Positions 21,938 through 33,985 of a DNA stretch of 64,000 bases are shown piece after piece. Origin of the DNA: Stomoxys calcitrans (lineage: Eukaryota; Arthropoda; Insecta; Diptera; Muscidae). The notes under the pieces were generated by a model. The model did not search any database. It was not told the DNA's origin and saw only the letters and a program-made list of their open reading frames with translations. The stretch spans positions 46,136,989 to 46,200,988 of the forward strand of contig NC_081553.1 of NCBI RefSeq assembly GCF_963082655.1, in the 5' to 3' direction. Within the stretch, counting starts at the first letter, position 1; every line of letters begins with the position of its first letter. The position numbers and the translations under genes are program-made.

Positions 21938-24900
21938 AGGAAAGCAAAAGTCGGGCGGTGCCGACTATATAATACCCTACACCACCTAATGCATGTAGTA
22001 CTTTTTATATGTAGAACTTATCTCGAAATCTAGTCCGACTTTAATTTGGATACCAATTGAAGTAGAGAACCTTGTAAGATTTTCCTACCATAGGACAAAC
22101 GATTTGGATTTTCACATCTTTAAAAGGCCATATCGGATAAAAGATTATATGGGAGTTATATCGAAATCTGTGCCAATTTTAATGGCACATACTGGGACAA
22201 GAAATAGAACATCTAACGCCCTCTATTGTAGGGATGTCACCAAAATTGTAAATTTTACTGCCTTAAAAGTACATATCGGATTAGGACTGATTTTAATGAA
22301 ATTTTCCGCACGTATTGGAACATCAATTTAAACGTCTCATGCAAAATCGGACTAAAATTGTGGATTCTACAGCCTTAAAAGGCCATATCGGATGAACGCT
22401 ATATATGGGAGCTATATCTAAATATGAACCGATTTTCATGAAGTTTTCCACACATATGAAGACGTCAAATAAAGCACCTTGTGCAAAGTTTTGTAAAGAT
22501 CGGACCAAAATTGTGGTTTCTACCGCCTAAAAAGACCAAATCGGATGAGAGATATATGTGGGAGCTATATCTAAATCTGAATCGATTTTGATGAAAATTT
22601 GCACACATATGAAGGCGTCAAATAAAGCACCTCTTGCAAAGTTTTGTAAAGATCGGACCAAAATTGAGGCTTCTACAGCCTTAATAGTTCAAATCGGATG
22701 AAAGATATATATTGGACCTATATCTAAATCTGAACCGATTGTGAAGAAATTAGATACACATGTGGAGACGTCAAATAAAACACCCCACGCCAAGTTTTGT
22801 ACAGATCGGTAAAAAAATGTGGCTTCTACAGCCATAAAAGTCCATATCGGATGAAAGATATATTTGGGAGCTATATCTAAATCTGAACCGATTTTTATGA
22901 AATTTTGCACATACATCGAGACTTCAGAAAAACGACTCCACACCAAATTTGGTGAGGATCGGACCAAAATTATGGCTTATACAGCCTTAAAAGGTCAAAT
23001 CGGATGAAATATATAAATGGGAGCTATATCTAAACCTGAACCGATTTTGACAAAATTTTCCATATATGTTAAGATAAGTGACAAAACAGTCTGTGCTAAA
23101 TTTTGTAAAGATCGGTCAAAAATTGTAACTACTACGGCCAATTCATTGCAAATCGGGCGATACATATATATGGGACCTATATCTAAATCTGATCCGATTT
23201 TTATGAAATTTTGCACACATATTGGGACGCAAAATAAAACACCTCGGGCAAGATATTTTAAAGATCGGGCCAAAACTGTGGCTTCTAAAGCCTTAAAAGT
23301 CCATATCGGATGAAAGATATATGTGGGAGCTATATTTAAATCTGAACCGATTTTCATGAAATTTTGCACACATATTGGGACGTCAAATAAAATACCTCGG
23401 GCAAGATATTTTAAAGATCGGGCCAAAACTGTGGCTTCTAAAGCCTTAAAAGTCCATATCGGATGAAAGATATATGTGGGAGCTATATCTAAATCTGAAC
23501 CGATTTTCATGAAATTTTCCACACATATTGGAACGTCAAATAAAACACCTAGCGCAAAATATTTTAAAGATCGGACCAAAACTGTGGCTTCTAAAGCCTT
23601 AAAAGTCCGTATCGGATGATAGATATATGCTGGAGCTATATCTAAATCTGAACCGATTTTTATGAAATTTTGCACCAATATGTAGACCTCAAATAAAATA
23701 CCCAAGGCCAATTTTTTTAAAGATCGGTCAAAAATTGTAACTACTACGGCCGTTTAATTCCAAATCGGGCGATACATATATATGGGAGCTATATCTAAAT
23801 CTGATCCGATTTTTATGAAATTTTGCACACATATTGGGACGCGAAATAAAACACCTCGGGCAAGATATTTTAAAGATCGGGCCAAAACTGTGGCTTCTAA
23901 AGCCTTAAAAGTCCATATCGGATGAAAGATATATGTGGGAGCTATATTTAAATCTGAACCGATTTTCATGAAATTTTCCACACATATTGGAACGTCAAAT
24001 AAAACACCTAGCGCAAAATATTTTAAAGATCGGGCCAAAACTGTGGCTTCTAAAGCCTTAAAATTCCGTATCGGATGATAGATATATGTTGGAGATATAT
24101 CTTAATCTGAACCGATTTTTATGAAATTTTGCACCAATATGTAGACGTCAAATAAAGCACCTCGAGCAAAGTTTTGTAAAGATCGGACAAAAATTGCGGC
24201 TTCTACAGCCTTAAAAGGCCAAATCGGATAAACGCTATATATGGGAGCTATATCTAAATCTGAACCGATTTTCATAAAGTTTTTCACACATATGAAGACG
24301 TCAAATAAAGCACCTTGTGCAAAGTTTTGTAAAGATCGGACCAAAATTGTGGTTTCTACGGCCTTAAAAGGCCAAATCGGATGAGAGATATATATAGGAG
24401 CTATATCTAAATCTGAATCGATTTTGATGAAATTTTGCACACATATGAAGACGTCAAATAAAGCACCTCGTGCAAAGTTTTGCAAAGATCGGACCAAAAT
24501 TGTGGCTTCTACAGCCTTAAAAGACCAAAGCGGATGAAATATATATATGGGAGCTATATCTAAATTTGCACCGATTTCATGAAATTTTTCACACATATGA
24601 AGAAGTCAAATAAAGCACCTCGTGCAAAGTTTTGTAAAGATCGGACCAAAATTGTGGCTTCTACAGCCTTAAAAGGCCAAAGCGGATGAAAGATATATAT
24701 TGGACCTATATCTAAATCTGAACCGATTTTTATGAAATTTTGCACATACATCGAGACTTCAGAAAAACGACTCCACACCAAATTACTGAGGATCGGACCA
24801 AAATTGTGGCTTATACAGCCTTAAAAGGTCAAATCGGATGAAATATATAAATGGGAGCTATATCTAAATCTGAACCGATTTTGACAAAATTTTCCATATA

Positions 24901-26079
24901 TGTTAAGATAAGTAACAAAACAGTCTGTGTTAAATTTTGTAAAGATCGGTCAGAAATTGTAACTACTACGGCCATTTAATTGCAAATCGGGCGATACATA
25001 TATATGGGAGCTATATCTAAATCTGATCCGATTTTTATGAAATTTTGCACACATATTGGGACGCCAAATAAAACGCCTCGGGCAAGATATTTTTTAAGAT
25101 CGGGCCAAAAATTGTGGCTTCTAAAGCCTTAAAAGTCCATATCGGATGAAAGATATATGTGGGAGCTATATTTAAATCTGAACCGATTTTCATGAAATTT
25201 TCCACACATATTGGAACGTCAAATAAAACACCTAGCGCAAAATATTTTAAAGATCGGGCCAAAACTGTGGCTTCTAAAGCCTTAAAAGTCCGTATCGGAT
25301 GATAGATATATGTTGGAGATATATCTTAATCTGAACCGATTTTTATGAAATTTTGCACCAATATGTAAACCTAAAATAAAATACCCAATGCCAATTTTTT
25401 TTGAAGATCGGTTGAAAATTGTAACTACTACGGCCATTTAATTCCAAATCGGCCGATACATATATATGGGAGATATATCTAAATCTGAACCGATTGTTAT
25501 GAAATTTTGCACACAAATGGAGACCTCAAAAAAACTCCCTATGCCAAATTTTTTAAAGATGCGTAGAAAACTATGGCTTCTAAAGCCTTAAAAGTCCATA
25601 TGCGATGAAAGATATATATGGGTGCTATATCTAAATCTAAACCGATTTTCATGAAATTTTCCACACATATGTAGAACTCAAATAAAATACCCAATGTCAA
25701 ATTTTGTACAGATCGGACGAAAACTGTGGCTTCTACAGCCTTAAAAGTCCATATCGAATGAAAGACATATATGGGAGCTATATCTTAATCTGAACCGATT
25801 ATTTTCAAAATCAATAGCGTTTGTCCTTGGGCCAAAAAAGTGACATGTGCAAACTTTCGTGACAATCGGACAACAAATACAACCTGCACATTGATTACAA
25901 AAAATACATGAACTCACAGATGGACAGACGGACAGACGGACATGGTTAAATCGAATCAGAAAGTGATTCTGAGTCGATCGGTATATTTATCAATGGGTCT
26001 AGCCTTTCTCCTTCTTAGCGTTGCTAACAAATGCACAAATCTATAATACCCTGTACCAAAGTGGTGGTGTAGGGTATAA
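21938..26079 (+). mobile_element. TUE subfamily B element, complete, about 24 units
   Basis: The G-end at 21938-22000 has the hairpin GTCGGGCGGTGCCGAC, then TATATAATACCC and CACCACCTAATGC. The array at 22100-25830 has units of 153 bp: TCTGAACCGATTTTTATGAA, ACGTCAAATAAA, AAAGATCGGACCAAAA, GGCTTCTACAGCCTTAAAAG, CATATCGGATGA. The H-end at 25900-26079 has GGACAGACGGACAGACGG, ATGGTTAAATCGAATCAGA, ATCAATGGGTCTAGC and GTGGTGTAGGGTATAAAT. Minus-strand open frames up to 238 codons (22995-23711) with a 51-residue repeat arise from the 3n period. Confidence 0.88.
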
Positions 26080-26528
26080 ATACATATTCCTTTGTTTCTC
26101 ATAGTAGTTCTCATAGTTTTCTGGGAGCGGCGCCAGGCGCCCCAACCGCATGGGTTTTATGGGATTGCACATGTATCCCTCGTGGTGGCGAGCCGCTTGC
26201 TCCAAGATCCGACGCTCGCCTCCAGCCGCCCCTAACGGCTTGTCATCTCGAGTATCATTAGCACTCAGTATTTAATTAAGAGCCAGTGCCATCTGACTCC
26301 TCACTTGGACTCTCCTCTCGAAAATCGCTGACTGCCCGCGTCCGCATTTGCAGCTACACCGCATAAAAAGAGAGCCCTGCACCAACCGCAACCTGTGAAC
26401 GCTCCCGGTAGCTTTCAGCTAAGCTTCCCGTGATAACGATGGACACCACACAAGTCGGAGCTCAAAGTTCCAGCCTGTGTGGTGCTCATAGTTAACCCGT
26501 GTCGGACGGGGTATAAAGAGACCATTGA

Positions 26529-27551
26529 GTGCCGGGAAGTGTATCGTTTTTGCAGTTAAACTGCAACGGACTTCGTGGCGAGATCGATGAGATTGTGGAT
26601 GTTATGAGTCGGAAGAGCATATTGTTCGCAGCGATCCAGGAGACAAAGCTGACCAACACCTGCAGCTGGCGCAGTTGTCACGGTTACAATGTGCTACGTA
26701 AGGATCGCTCAAGGAATGGAGGTGGGGGTTTGGCCTTCGTGATACACCATTCCATTCAATATAGACCTATCTCGCCTAAGCATGGCGCTGGTAACCCCTT
26801 TATGGAATGCATGGGGATAGCAGTCAGGTCTGGTACTGCCGAGATAGAGCTATACAACGTGTACATAGCGCCGGTTGGTAGCTGCATCCCGACTTACAAC
26901 CCCAACATAAGTGGGTTGCCATCTGGCCATAATCGTCTGGTTCTAGGGGACTATAATGCGCATCACACGTCATGGCATTCCCCCCTAGGTAACGACTAGC
27001 GTGGCATAGCTTTGGCAGAGCAGATTAAAAGCTGCACGTTTTGCACGGTGCATGAGGATGCCCCCACTAGGATTACAAGGAGGTGCAGCAGCTTGCCAGA
27101 TATCACCATTGCATACCCTGATCTCCTGAGTGACGTATCCTGGCAAGCCGTCATCTCTTTGTGGTCAGACCACCTTCCCATAATTCTCACCATCGACCGA
27201 CCACTCGACTTCATAACCTCTGAGCGCCGGACGTTTATCAATCACAAGAAGGCCGGTTGGGCTGGCTTCAGAGAGTATACCAATCGCCGCTTCAGTGAAC
27301 TGCCACCCCCCTCGGATGTGCTAGTGGCCGAGAGGAAATTCCGAGACATCATTAACGCAACAGCCGCTCGATTTAAACCAGCCGATCGAATATCCCAAGT
27401 GCGGCCCAATTTTCCGTCGCAAGCAGTGGTACTCGCAGACGAACGTGATGGGATTCGTGGTATGGACCCCGCTAACTCCAGAACCAGAACCGTGGCTTTA
27501 ATCAGCCCAGGCCATGTGATTGGACGGTCCTCGTGGCACTGGACCTATTGA
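26529..27551 (+). pseudogene. APE-type endonuclease domain and EN-RT linker of the jockey-like element
   Basis: One frame runs from 26529 to 27551 with a single stop, TAG at 26997-26999. Motifs in order: LQLNCNGLRGEID (N-terminal Asn), FAAIQETKL (catalytic Glu), IELYNVYIAPV, LVLGDYNAHHTSWHS (Asp/Asn), PDITIAYPDLL and LWSDHLPIIL (SDH). All signature positions of the apurinic-like endonuclease survive, so loss of activity comes from the one nonsense codon and downstream damage. The linker (VVLADERDGIRGMDP) follows, then the frame is lost where the first part of the RT has been deleted. Confidence 0.88.
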
Positions 27552-27735
27552 AGGCATTCGACACTATTTGAGGACATCGCCAACACGTCCCACCACCCAG
27601 GTCTGAGACGCTGGGTCGCGAATTATCTGTGTTTGTGGAATTTAGGGATAAGAAGTCGAGGCACCGCAGAGTGAAACAGGGAGTTCCCCAAGGTGGTGTG
27701 ATATCTCCGGCATTGTTTAACCTCTACCTATCCTC

Positions 27736-27798
27736 CATTCCACCCCTCCATTCCACCCCTCCATTCCACCCCTCCATTCCACCCCTTCATTCCACCCT
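27736..27798. repeat. 13-bp tandem repeat inside the RT
   Basis: CCATTCCACCCCT repeats about five times immediately after the RT NLYLSSIP codons. It expands a short native sequence and breaks the RT between motif B and the YADD box. Confidence 0.9.
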
Positions 27799-28061
27799 AT
27801 ACTCTATGAGTGGAGCTGCCGCTACCTTCGGATGCTAAGTACAATGTAAAACCGATGTCAATCATGAATGCCAACTATGGTCATCATATGCTATATGGTC
27901 TGGTGGACGACACTTAAAAAATCCATCAATTGCAGAATACTCATTTGTATCAAAAGAATGGCATATATGTGAATTACAACCGTCCTGAGGACGACACTAT
28001 CTGATGCACGGAAAGCAATGCTTCAATTTTCAGGGAGCCCGTACTCTATAGGTGGAGCTGC
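27796..28061 (+). repeat. Retroelement shard (order Y then X) inserted in the jockey RT
   Basis: Block Y (27796-27842, TATACTCTATGAGTGGAGC.. to GGATGCTAAGTAC) is followed by block X (27847-28061, AAAACCGATGTCAATCATGAA to TCAGGGAGCC). The same blocks occur at 34346-34582 in the order X then Y. The insert ends in a partial second Y (CTCTATAGGTGGAGCTGC) before ATAGAGATCG of the host RT. Confidence 0.82.
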
Positions 28062-28523
28062 ATAGAGATCGTATCATATGCGGACGATTGTACGATCATG
28101 GCATCAGGCCCCCCACCTATTGATGACATCTGCGATAGGTTGAAAGTCTACCTCAACGAACTTGCCTCATATTTCGCTGCAAGATATTCGCCACCAAATC
28201 TTCACCAACATTGCATTGATGGTCGATGGAGAAATAATTCTGACCATCAAGTGTCCCAAAATACTTGGTGTCACATTTGACACATTCTCCCCATATGCCA
28301 CAGCAATCTGCGATAAAGTCAAAAGTAGAAACAAGGTCCTCAAGTCACTTGCTGGCAGCACTTGGGGTGCAGACAAGGAAACCTTGTTGACCACGTACCA
28401 AGCAATTGGTCGGTCTGTGATAAGTTATGCAGCGCCAGTGTGGTCTCGTCAACTTTGTGACACGCAGTGGAATAATATTCAGATCTGTCAGAATGCCGCT
28501 GACAGCTCCTAGTCAGCTCTCAT

Positions 28524-29060
28524 ATGGACCAGCTCCATCAGGAGACCAAGATCCTACCAGTGCGAAGACATAACTACATGCTGTCTAAGCAATACCTTTT
28601 GGGCTGTTATGGCAGAGACCATCCAAATCATCATCATGTGGATAGATATCCACCGCCCAGAAGCCCTAAGGTAGTTCTACATGATCTAGAGCGTGAGGTT
28701 CAGCGCTACAAGAGAGAACCTCTAGATCCAGCGGCATATCAAGCAGGTCTAAACTACATTCATGCAGACACGGTAGCACACAGTAATTGGCTACCGGGTG
28801 AATGTAGTCCTTGGAGAACGACCGCCTCCCATTGCACCTGAAGAAATCGACTTCCCCCGGCAAACCAGAGTAGTTCTGGCTCCATTACGTTCCAACAGAT
28901 GCACCCGCCTCAACACCCACAGAGCAAGGATTGATGCCGACGTGCAAGATGTATGTCCCGATTGTAACCGCACGATACACGTCACTTGTTTAACAGCCCG
29001 GCCAGATCTACTCGACTCAGACCCAGATGCCTGTGGACACACCCCATCTTAGTCGCAAAG
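28524..29060 (+). pseudogene. C-terminal region of the jockey-like element
   Basis: Frames carry LEREVQRYKREPLDPAAYQ (28685-28740) and RVVLAPLRSNRCTRLNTHRA (28870-28930), with CPDCN near 28955, matching the conserved Cys-containing end of jockey-type ORF2. A frameshift after CPDCN and a stop at 29050 interrupt it. The 3' UTR is short and leads to the (CAA)n tail. Confidence 0.8.
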
Positions 29061-29141
29061 TTCCTGGGTCTTGACACTCAACAGTATCAATCAGACGAAA
29101 GATAGAACACAACAAACTGCTACAACAGCAACAACAACAAC

Positions 29142-29500
29142 ATTGATGTAGGTCGCTGGGTATTGCAAATGTGTCATATCGGTTCAGATTTGGTTATAGC
29201 TCCCATATAAAGCGACCTCTGGATTTGACTTCTTTCGCCCATGGAAGCCGATACTTTTGGCCGATTTGGACAACAACAGTACAGTCTAAATCGGTCTATA
29301 ATCTGATATAGCTCCCATATAAACTGATGAGCCAATTTGACATCTTGAGACCTTACAAGTCTCGATTTTTATTCGTTTTGGCTGAAATTTTGCATATAGA
29401 GTTCTGTTATGACTTTCAACAACTGTGCCAATTACGGTTCAAATAGGTCTATAACCAGATATAGCTCCCCTATGTTAGCAGAATCCATGGTCCGGCCGAA
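29142..29500 (-). repeat. TUE-A remnant with degraded G-end
   Basis: GATGTAGGTCGCTGGGTATTGC, CATATCGGTTCAGATTTGG and ATAGCTCCCATATAAA give two units. GTCCGGCCGAACTTA at about 29491 is the G-end. Confidence 0.7.
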
Positions 29501-30170
29501 CTTAAAACTAGCCACCCTAATATACACTTTTCCACTTATGTGGTTGCATTTAAATTAATAAAAGCGTACGCAGAAAACCTTAAAACATGTTTATGTGGTT
29601 ATTCTGCTCATAGGTATACCTACGAGTGTTTGTGCATTCATCGTCATTCGTCTCTTGCGTATTAAAACTCATTTGAGTTTGAAGTATGTGAGTCCATGAA
29701 GACAAAAGAAGGGTAAAAAAATTAATCAGTCGCTGCGATGCCGCGTCCTGTGAAGTAGGGTAGAGTTGGATAGCGGGGCTGGTATTATAATTTTTTAATG
29801 AAGTGCTTATAATGCAATTATAACAATTTTAAGAGACATGATTGTTGATGCACGTATCTGATGTATGACGTTTTTTTTTTGTCTTTGCTTTTTGCAAATG
29901 TACTTAGATTTTGTTATATGGGGGATAGGAGAATGGTTTTAGTGTAAATGGATATTTGAAGTAAATATTTTGAATAATAAAAGTAAATGATAAAGAAGTG
30001 TTGGCCATGATAATGAATATGGTTAAAACGAATGTTTTGTTAATCAATTACTGAAAAGTAATTGCTAGACAGAGATAGTCAGATTAGTTGGAGACAACAC
30101 CATATTAGTAGGTGTTATAGGCCTGGTTAGTGCGTTTCTTAACACTGACGAATGTTAAGAAAAATACCCA
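29501..30170. other. Unassigned AT-rich stretch
   Basis: No repeat family or open frame with a motif. One small perfect inverted repeat, TTTCTTAACA (30135-30144) and TGTTAAGAAA (30153-30162), with an 8-nt loop. Confidence 0.45.
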
Positions 30171-30697
30171 AGATAGAGCAGCCTTAGAAAAATTCTAGCT
30201 CGGTTTACATGGGAGCTGTATCAAGCTATTGTACGATTCAGACCATGTTACACACTCATGTTGAAGGTCATGAGAGAAGCCGATGTACAAAATTTCTTTC
30301 AAATCGTATTAAAATTGCGCCCTCTAGAGGCTTAAGAAGTCAAGATCCCTGATCGGTTTATATGGCAGCTATATCAAAACATGAACCGATTTGGTCCATT
30401 TACAATTCCATCCGACCTACACTAATAAAACATATTTGTGCAAAATTTCAAGCGGCTAGCTTAACTCCTTCGAAAGTTAGCGTGCTTTCGAAAGAAAGAA
30501 GGACGGACAGACAGACGGACGAACATGTCTAGATCGACTTAAAATGACATGACGATCAGGAATATATATACAGTATGGGGTCTCAGACGCATATTTCGAA
30601 GTGTTGCAAACAGAATGACCAAATTAGTATACCCCCATCGTATGGTGGAGGGTATAACAATTAGTATACCCCCATCCTATGGTGGAGGGTATAAAAA
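30171..30697 (+). mobile_element. TUE-A with duplicated terminal hairpin
   Basis: About two + oriented units, then GACGGACAGACAGACGGACG, ATGTCTAGATCGACTTAAAA, GGTCTCAGACGCATATTTCG and the H-hairpin. The terminal 37 bp (AATTAGTATACCCCCATC.. to GAGGGTATAA) occurs twice in a row: 30624-30660 and 30660-30697. Confidence 0.85.
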
Positions 30698-32692
30698 TCA
30701 ATTTGTTTGTCGGTTTGTGTGTTCCTTATAGACTCAAAAACGGCCGAACATATTTTCTTAATATTTTCACGTATGCTGAGTACTGATCCCGTAGTGAAAA
30801 TAGTACTACATTTTGTGATATCTGAAGGGGTGAAGGACGCTCCCCCTTACCTCAAAAACGCGGAGATTGTTGGTGCTATTTAAGCTAAATTTTGTGTGCT
30901 CTCTTATCTTCTTCTTCTTATATTTGTTTGTTTGTTTGTTTGTTTGTTTGTTTGTTTGTTTGTTTGTTTGTTTGTTTGTTTGTTTGTTTGTTTGTTTGTT
31001 TGTTTGTTTGTTTGTTTGTTTGTTTGTTTGTTTGTTTGTTTGTTTGTTTGTTTGTTTGTTTGTTTGTTTGTTTGTTTGTTTGTTTGTTTGTTTGTTTGTT
31101 TGTTTGTATGTTTGTTTGTTTGTTTGTTTGTTTGTTTGTTTGTTTGTTTTCAGAAACGCCAGATCTCGGAGATGGGTGGTGCGATGTAAGCAAAATTTTG
31201 AGTGCTCTCATATAGTACCCTAAAAATAAAAATTTGATATCCAATTTTCGGATGGGGTACCTAGGGGGGCTGTCCCACCCTAAAACCTACCAAACATATA
31301 TTTAGACCAATCACGACAATATGGAACTCAAATGAAAGGTTTTTAGGATAAGAAAACGTATCTGATATCCATTTGTCGGACCAAGTCTTAGGGGGACCAC
31401 CCCAAGCCCCAAAACATCCCTAAATCGGACCATGGCAATATGGGACTCAAATGAAAGGTATTTGCGAGTAGAATACCAATCTGATATTCAAATGTGGGAC
31501 CACGTTTCTAGGGATCCACCCCTTTCCCAAAACACCACCCAAACAGGTTTTATTTACTGACCATGGGAATATCCCCCAAACAGGACTTATTTACTGACCA
31601 TGGGAATATGGGCTGTAATAAAAGGTATTTATAAAAGGTATTGTCCCCAAAGGGGACAAATTTACGACCATAGCATATGGGGCTCAAATGAAAGGTTTTT
31701 GGGAGTAAAGCACGTATTTGATATCAATATTGCTAATGGCGAATTTGATATCAATATTGCCAATGGCAATATGGGGTTCAAATAAGTAATCTATGCATAT
31801 ATGAGAATAGAGCACGATGCTTATATATTTTCAGGGCTGTGTTTGGGGGACCACTCCACTCCCCAAAACACCCCTTCATCGGGCATATTTACAGACCATG
31901 TCAATGTGGGGCTCAAATGAAAGGTATTGGGGGGTAGAGCAAGAATTGATACCCATTTTCGGGACCAATTTTCTGGGGGTCTACCCCTTTCCCCACAAAA
32001 TACCCAAAATACCCCACAAACAGCAATTTTTTACTGACCATCGTAATATGGGGCTCAAATAAAGGTATTTGGGAGTAGAATACACATATCCCAATGTGGG
32101 GCCATGTATTTGGGGCAGCGCCTCTGCTCCAAAACACCCCCAAAAGGTTAAAAATTTTATGCCAATATATGGCTCAAATGAATGGTATTTGAGATTAGAA
32201 AACGAATTTGATAACCAATTTTGGGGCCTAGTGTTTGGGGGACGCCTCATCCTGTAAACTCCTCTTAAACCAATGGCAATATGGGGTTTAAATAAATGGT
32301 ATTTGAGAGAAGAGCACGATGCTCATATCTTTTCAGGGCCAAGTATCTGGGTGGCCACCTCACCCCCGAAAACACCCATAAATCGGACATCATGGGAATA
32401 TCAAGCTGAAATGAAGTCTTTTAAGAGTAGAGTACATCTAACATCCAAACTTCCAATTCAAATCCAATCCAATTAAACCCTCCGAGCGAATTCGTAGTGC
32501 AATAAAGATCTTATGGGATTCAGATTGGGGCACTTATATTGTTATACTGTTAGTCAAGCGATAAGCATATACTATTTTCGTAGCATGATATTTGACTAAA
32601 AGCTCTTTAATTGTCGAAAATAAATATTCCAAGAATAATTTTATCTATATAAAGTAAAAGATGGCACAGCGGAGCGGGCCCGGTTCAGCTAG
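30698..32692 (+). mobile_element. Helitron-like element with 3' CTAG end
   Basis: The 5' part has TTTGTTTG and TATAGACTCAAAAACGGCCGAA. A giant (TTTG)n follows, then GAAACGCCAGATCTCGGAGAT. The interior consists of AATATGGGGCTCAAATGAAAGG, GTATTTGGGAGTAGA and CACCCC-rich units. The 3' end is CACAGCGGAGCGGGCCCGG, then TTCAG, CTAG (32689-32692) and T. CTAG preceded by a GC-rich hairpin is the Helitron 3' signature. No Rep/helicase frame, so it is non-autonomous. Confidence 0.75.
30923..31150. repeat. (TTTG)n microsatellite, about 57 copies
   Basis: Uninterrupted TTTG tetramers apart from one TATG near 31106. The LFVCLFVC and NKQTNKQT open frames of about 100 codons are artefacts of the period. 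Shorter TTTG/TATG runs stand at the 5' end of the related copy at 39.73 kb. Confidence 0.97.
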
Positions 32693-33985
32693 TTGGTTAT
32701 AAAATGTTAAGGATATGATTTTTTGTTGTTCGAACATAGAAGATACCGAAATAAAAAAATTTTTTTTAGATTTTTTTTTTTATTTTAAAAATTTTTTTCA
32801 AATTTTATTTCCAAATTTTTTAAAATTTTCAAAAAAAATTTTTAAAATATTTTTTTTTTGCAAAAAAATTAAAATAAAATACTATGCCATTATAAATGCT
32901 CTTAATAGCAAATGAATGAAATTTTTTCAAAATCGGACAAGGGAATCGAGGGTCAAGCATAAAGGGTTTAACTACAATCGTTTGTTTTGGCCTTCTGTCT
33001 ATTATTTCCCTCATTTTTTTTTTTTTTTTTTGTTTAAACTCATTCCCATAGTTTATAAAATTAAAAGCAATCAAATACTACATTATATAAATATTTTGCT
33101 TCATTTATATTCCTGTTGCCCCTGTTAACCTCCCTTGGAAAAATAGTTTCATTCACTTCCTACATGAAATTGATATAGAAATCCTAATTTATGACCATCA
33201 ATCACATTCATCATATAAATAGAGGAATCATTCTAAATGATAGCAATACGTAATTCCGTTCGGCTTGTTGCCGGACGCATCGCATTGCATCGCATCTCCC
33301 ACCTAATTACGCTGTATTGACATTTATTGCCTCCATTTCATAGATGGCAAGGAAACTCGTTTTGCTGCATGAACGACAAATCAAAACCGACTGACATATG
33401 GAAATTTGTGTCCATGGCAAAAACGGGGAACATCATCAGCGATACAAATGCAAACGGACAAAGTTACCAACTGACGAAACGAGAAATTGGCCAATATAGC
33501 CAACTAACCAACTTTGGCATTTGAAATGTGAATGAAAGCTCAAATCTTCAAAAATCCAAACAGAAAACGTCACATCAACACAAAACTCAAATAAAAGAGA
33601 AGGGAACTCGCATCCTGGACTATTGCAAAGCTGCAGCATTCATATCCACTTCGACATCTTTATCGGCATCATCATTATACTCATAACCATCATCACCACC
33701 GTCATCATGATCATCATCATCACCATCACCAGCGTGCATGTTGTCGTTGTCATTGTCAAATTGAGGTTTTGCTCAAAAAAGGATTGTGGTAACTTTAATC
33801 CTTAGAATAATCACTGGAGTACTGGGAGAGCGGTTTCGGAAGAGGTTGTCACTGATGTGTTCTCATTCGGAATTTATGAAAAAATTGTTTCTGAGTCAAA
33901 AATTTTATGGCTTATCCAAAGTTTCGACTTCTTTAAATCGCCATGGATTCTGCGTAAAATTTCCACAAACTTAGTTGAAGCACAT
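32693..33985. other. Unassigned stretch with A/T homopolymers and an ATC-rich tract
   Basis: 32750-32880 is almost pure alternating A and T runs, and poly-T lies at 33017-33034. An imperfect CAT/ATC trinucleotide run lies at 33660-33735. No repeat family or gene motif is recognised. Confidence 0.5.

Larger units (their letters stand above)
27500..28512 (+). pseudogene. Reverse transcriptase of the jockey-like element, deleted and rearranged
   Basis: VALDLLKAFDT (motif A with the first Asp) follows directly after the linker, so the RT fingers are missing. RRVKQGVPQGGVISPALFNL lies at 27670-27725. Next is a 13-bp CCATTCCACCCCT tandem repeat (27736-27798), a foreign block (27796-28061), then VSYADDCTIMASG with the catalytic YADD (28075-28115). 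ILGVTFDTFSPYA and ISYAAPVW lie downstream at 28258-28445. Frames change at least three times. Confidence 0.85.
26090..29141 (+). mobile_element. Jockey-like non-LTR retrotransposon, degenerate
   Basis: A 5' region (26090-26528, GC-rich and without a clear gag frame) is followed by the endonuclease, a deleted reverse transcriptase and a C-terminal region. The 3' end is CTACAACAGCAACAACAACAAC, a (CAA)n-type tail. It lies between the TUE-B H-end and TUE-A sequence. ORF1 (gag) was not found, so the copy is either 5'-truncated or has lost it. Clade assignment rests on the endonuclease and C-terminal motifs. Confidence 0.85.

Noticed and set aside
22100..25830. CRISPR-like array
   Set aside because: Direct units of 153 bp with no spacer/repeat alternation, ends typical of the TUE family, and clearly eukaryotic DNA.
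30867..31244. LFVCLFVC and NKQTNKQT frames
   Set aside because: Translation of (TTTG)n. Three frames are open simultaneously.
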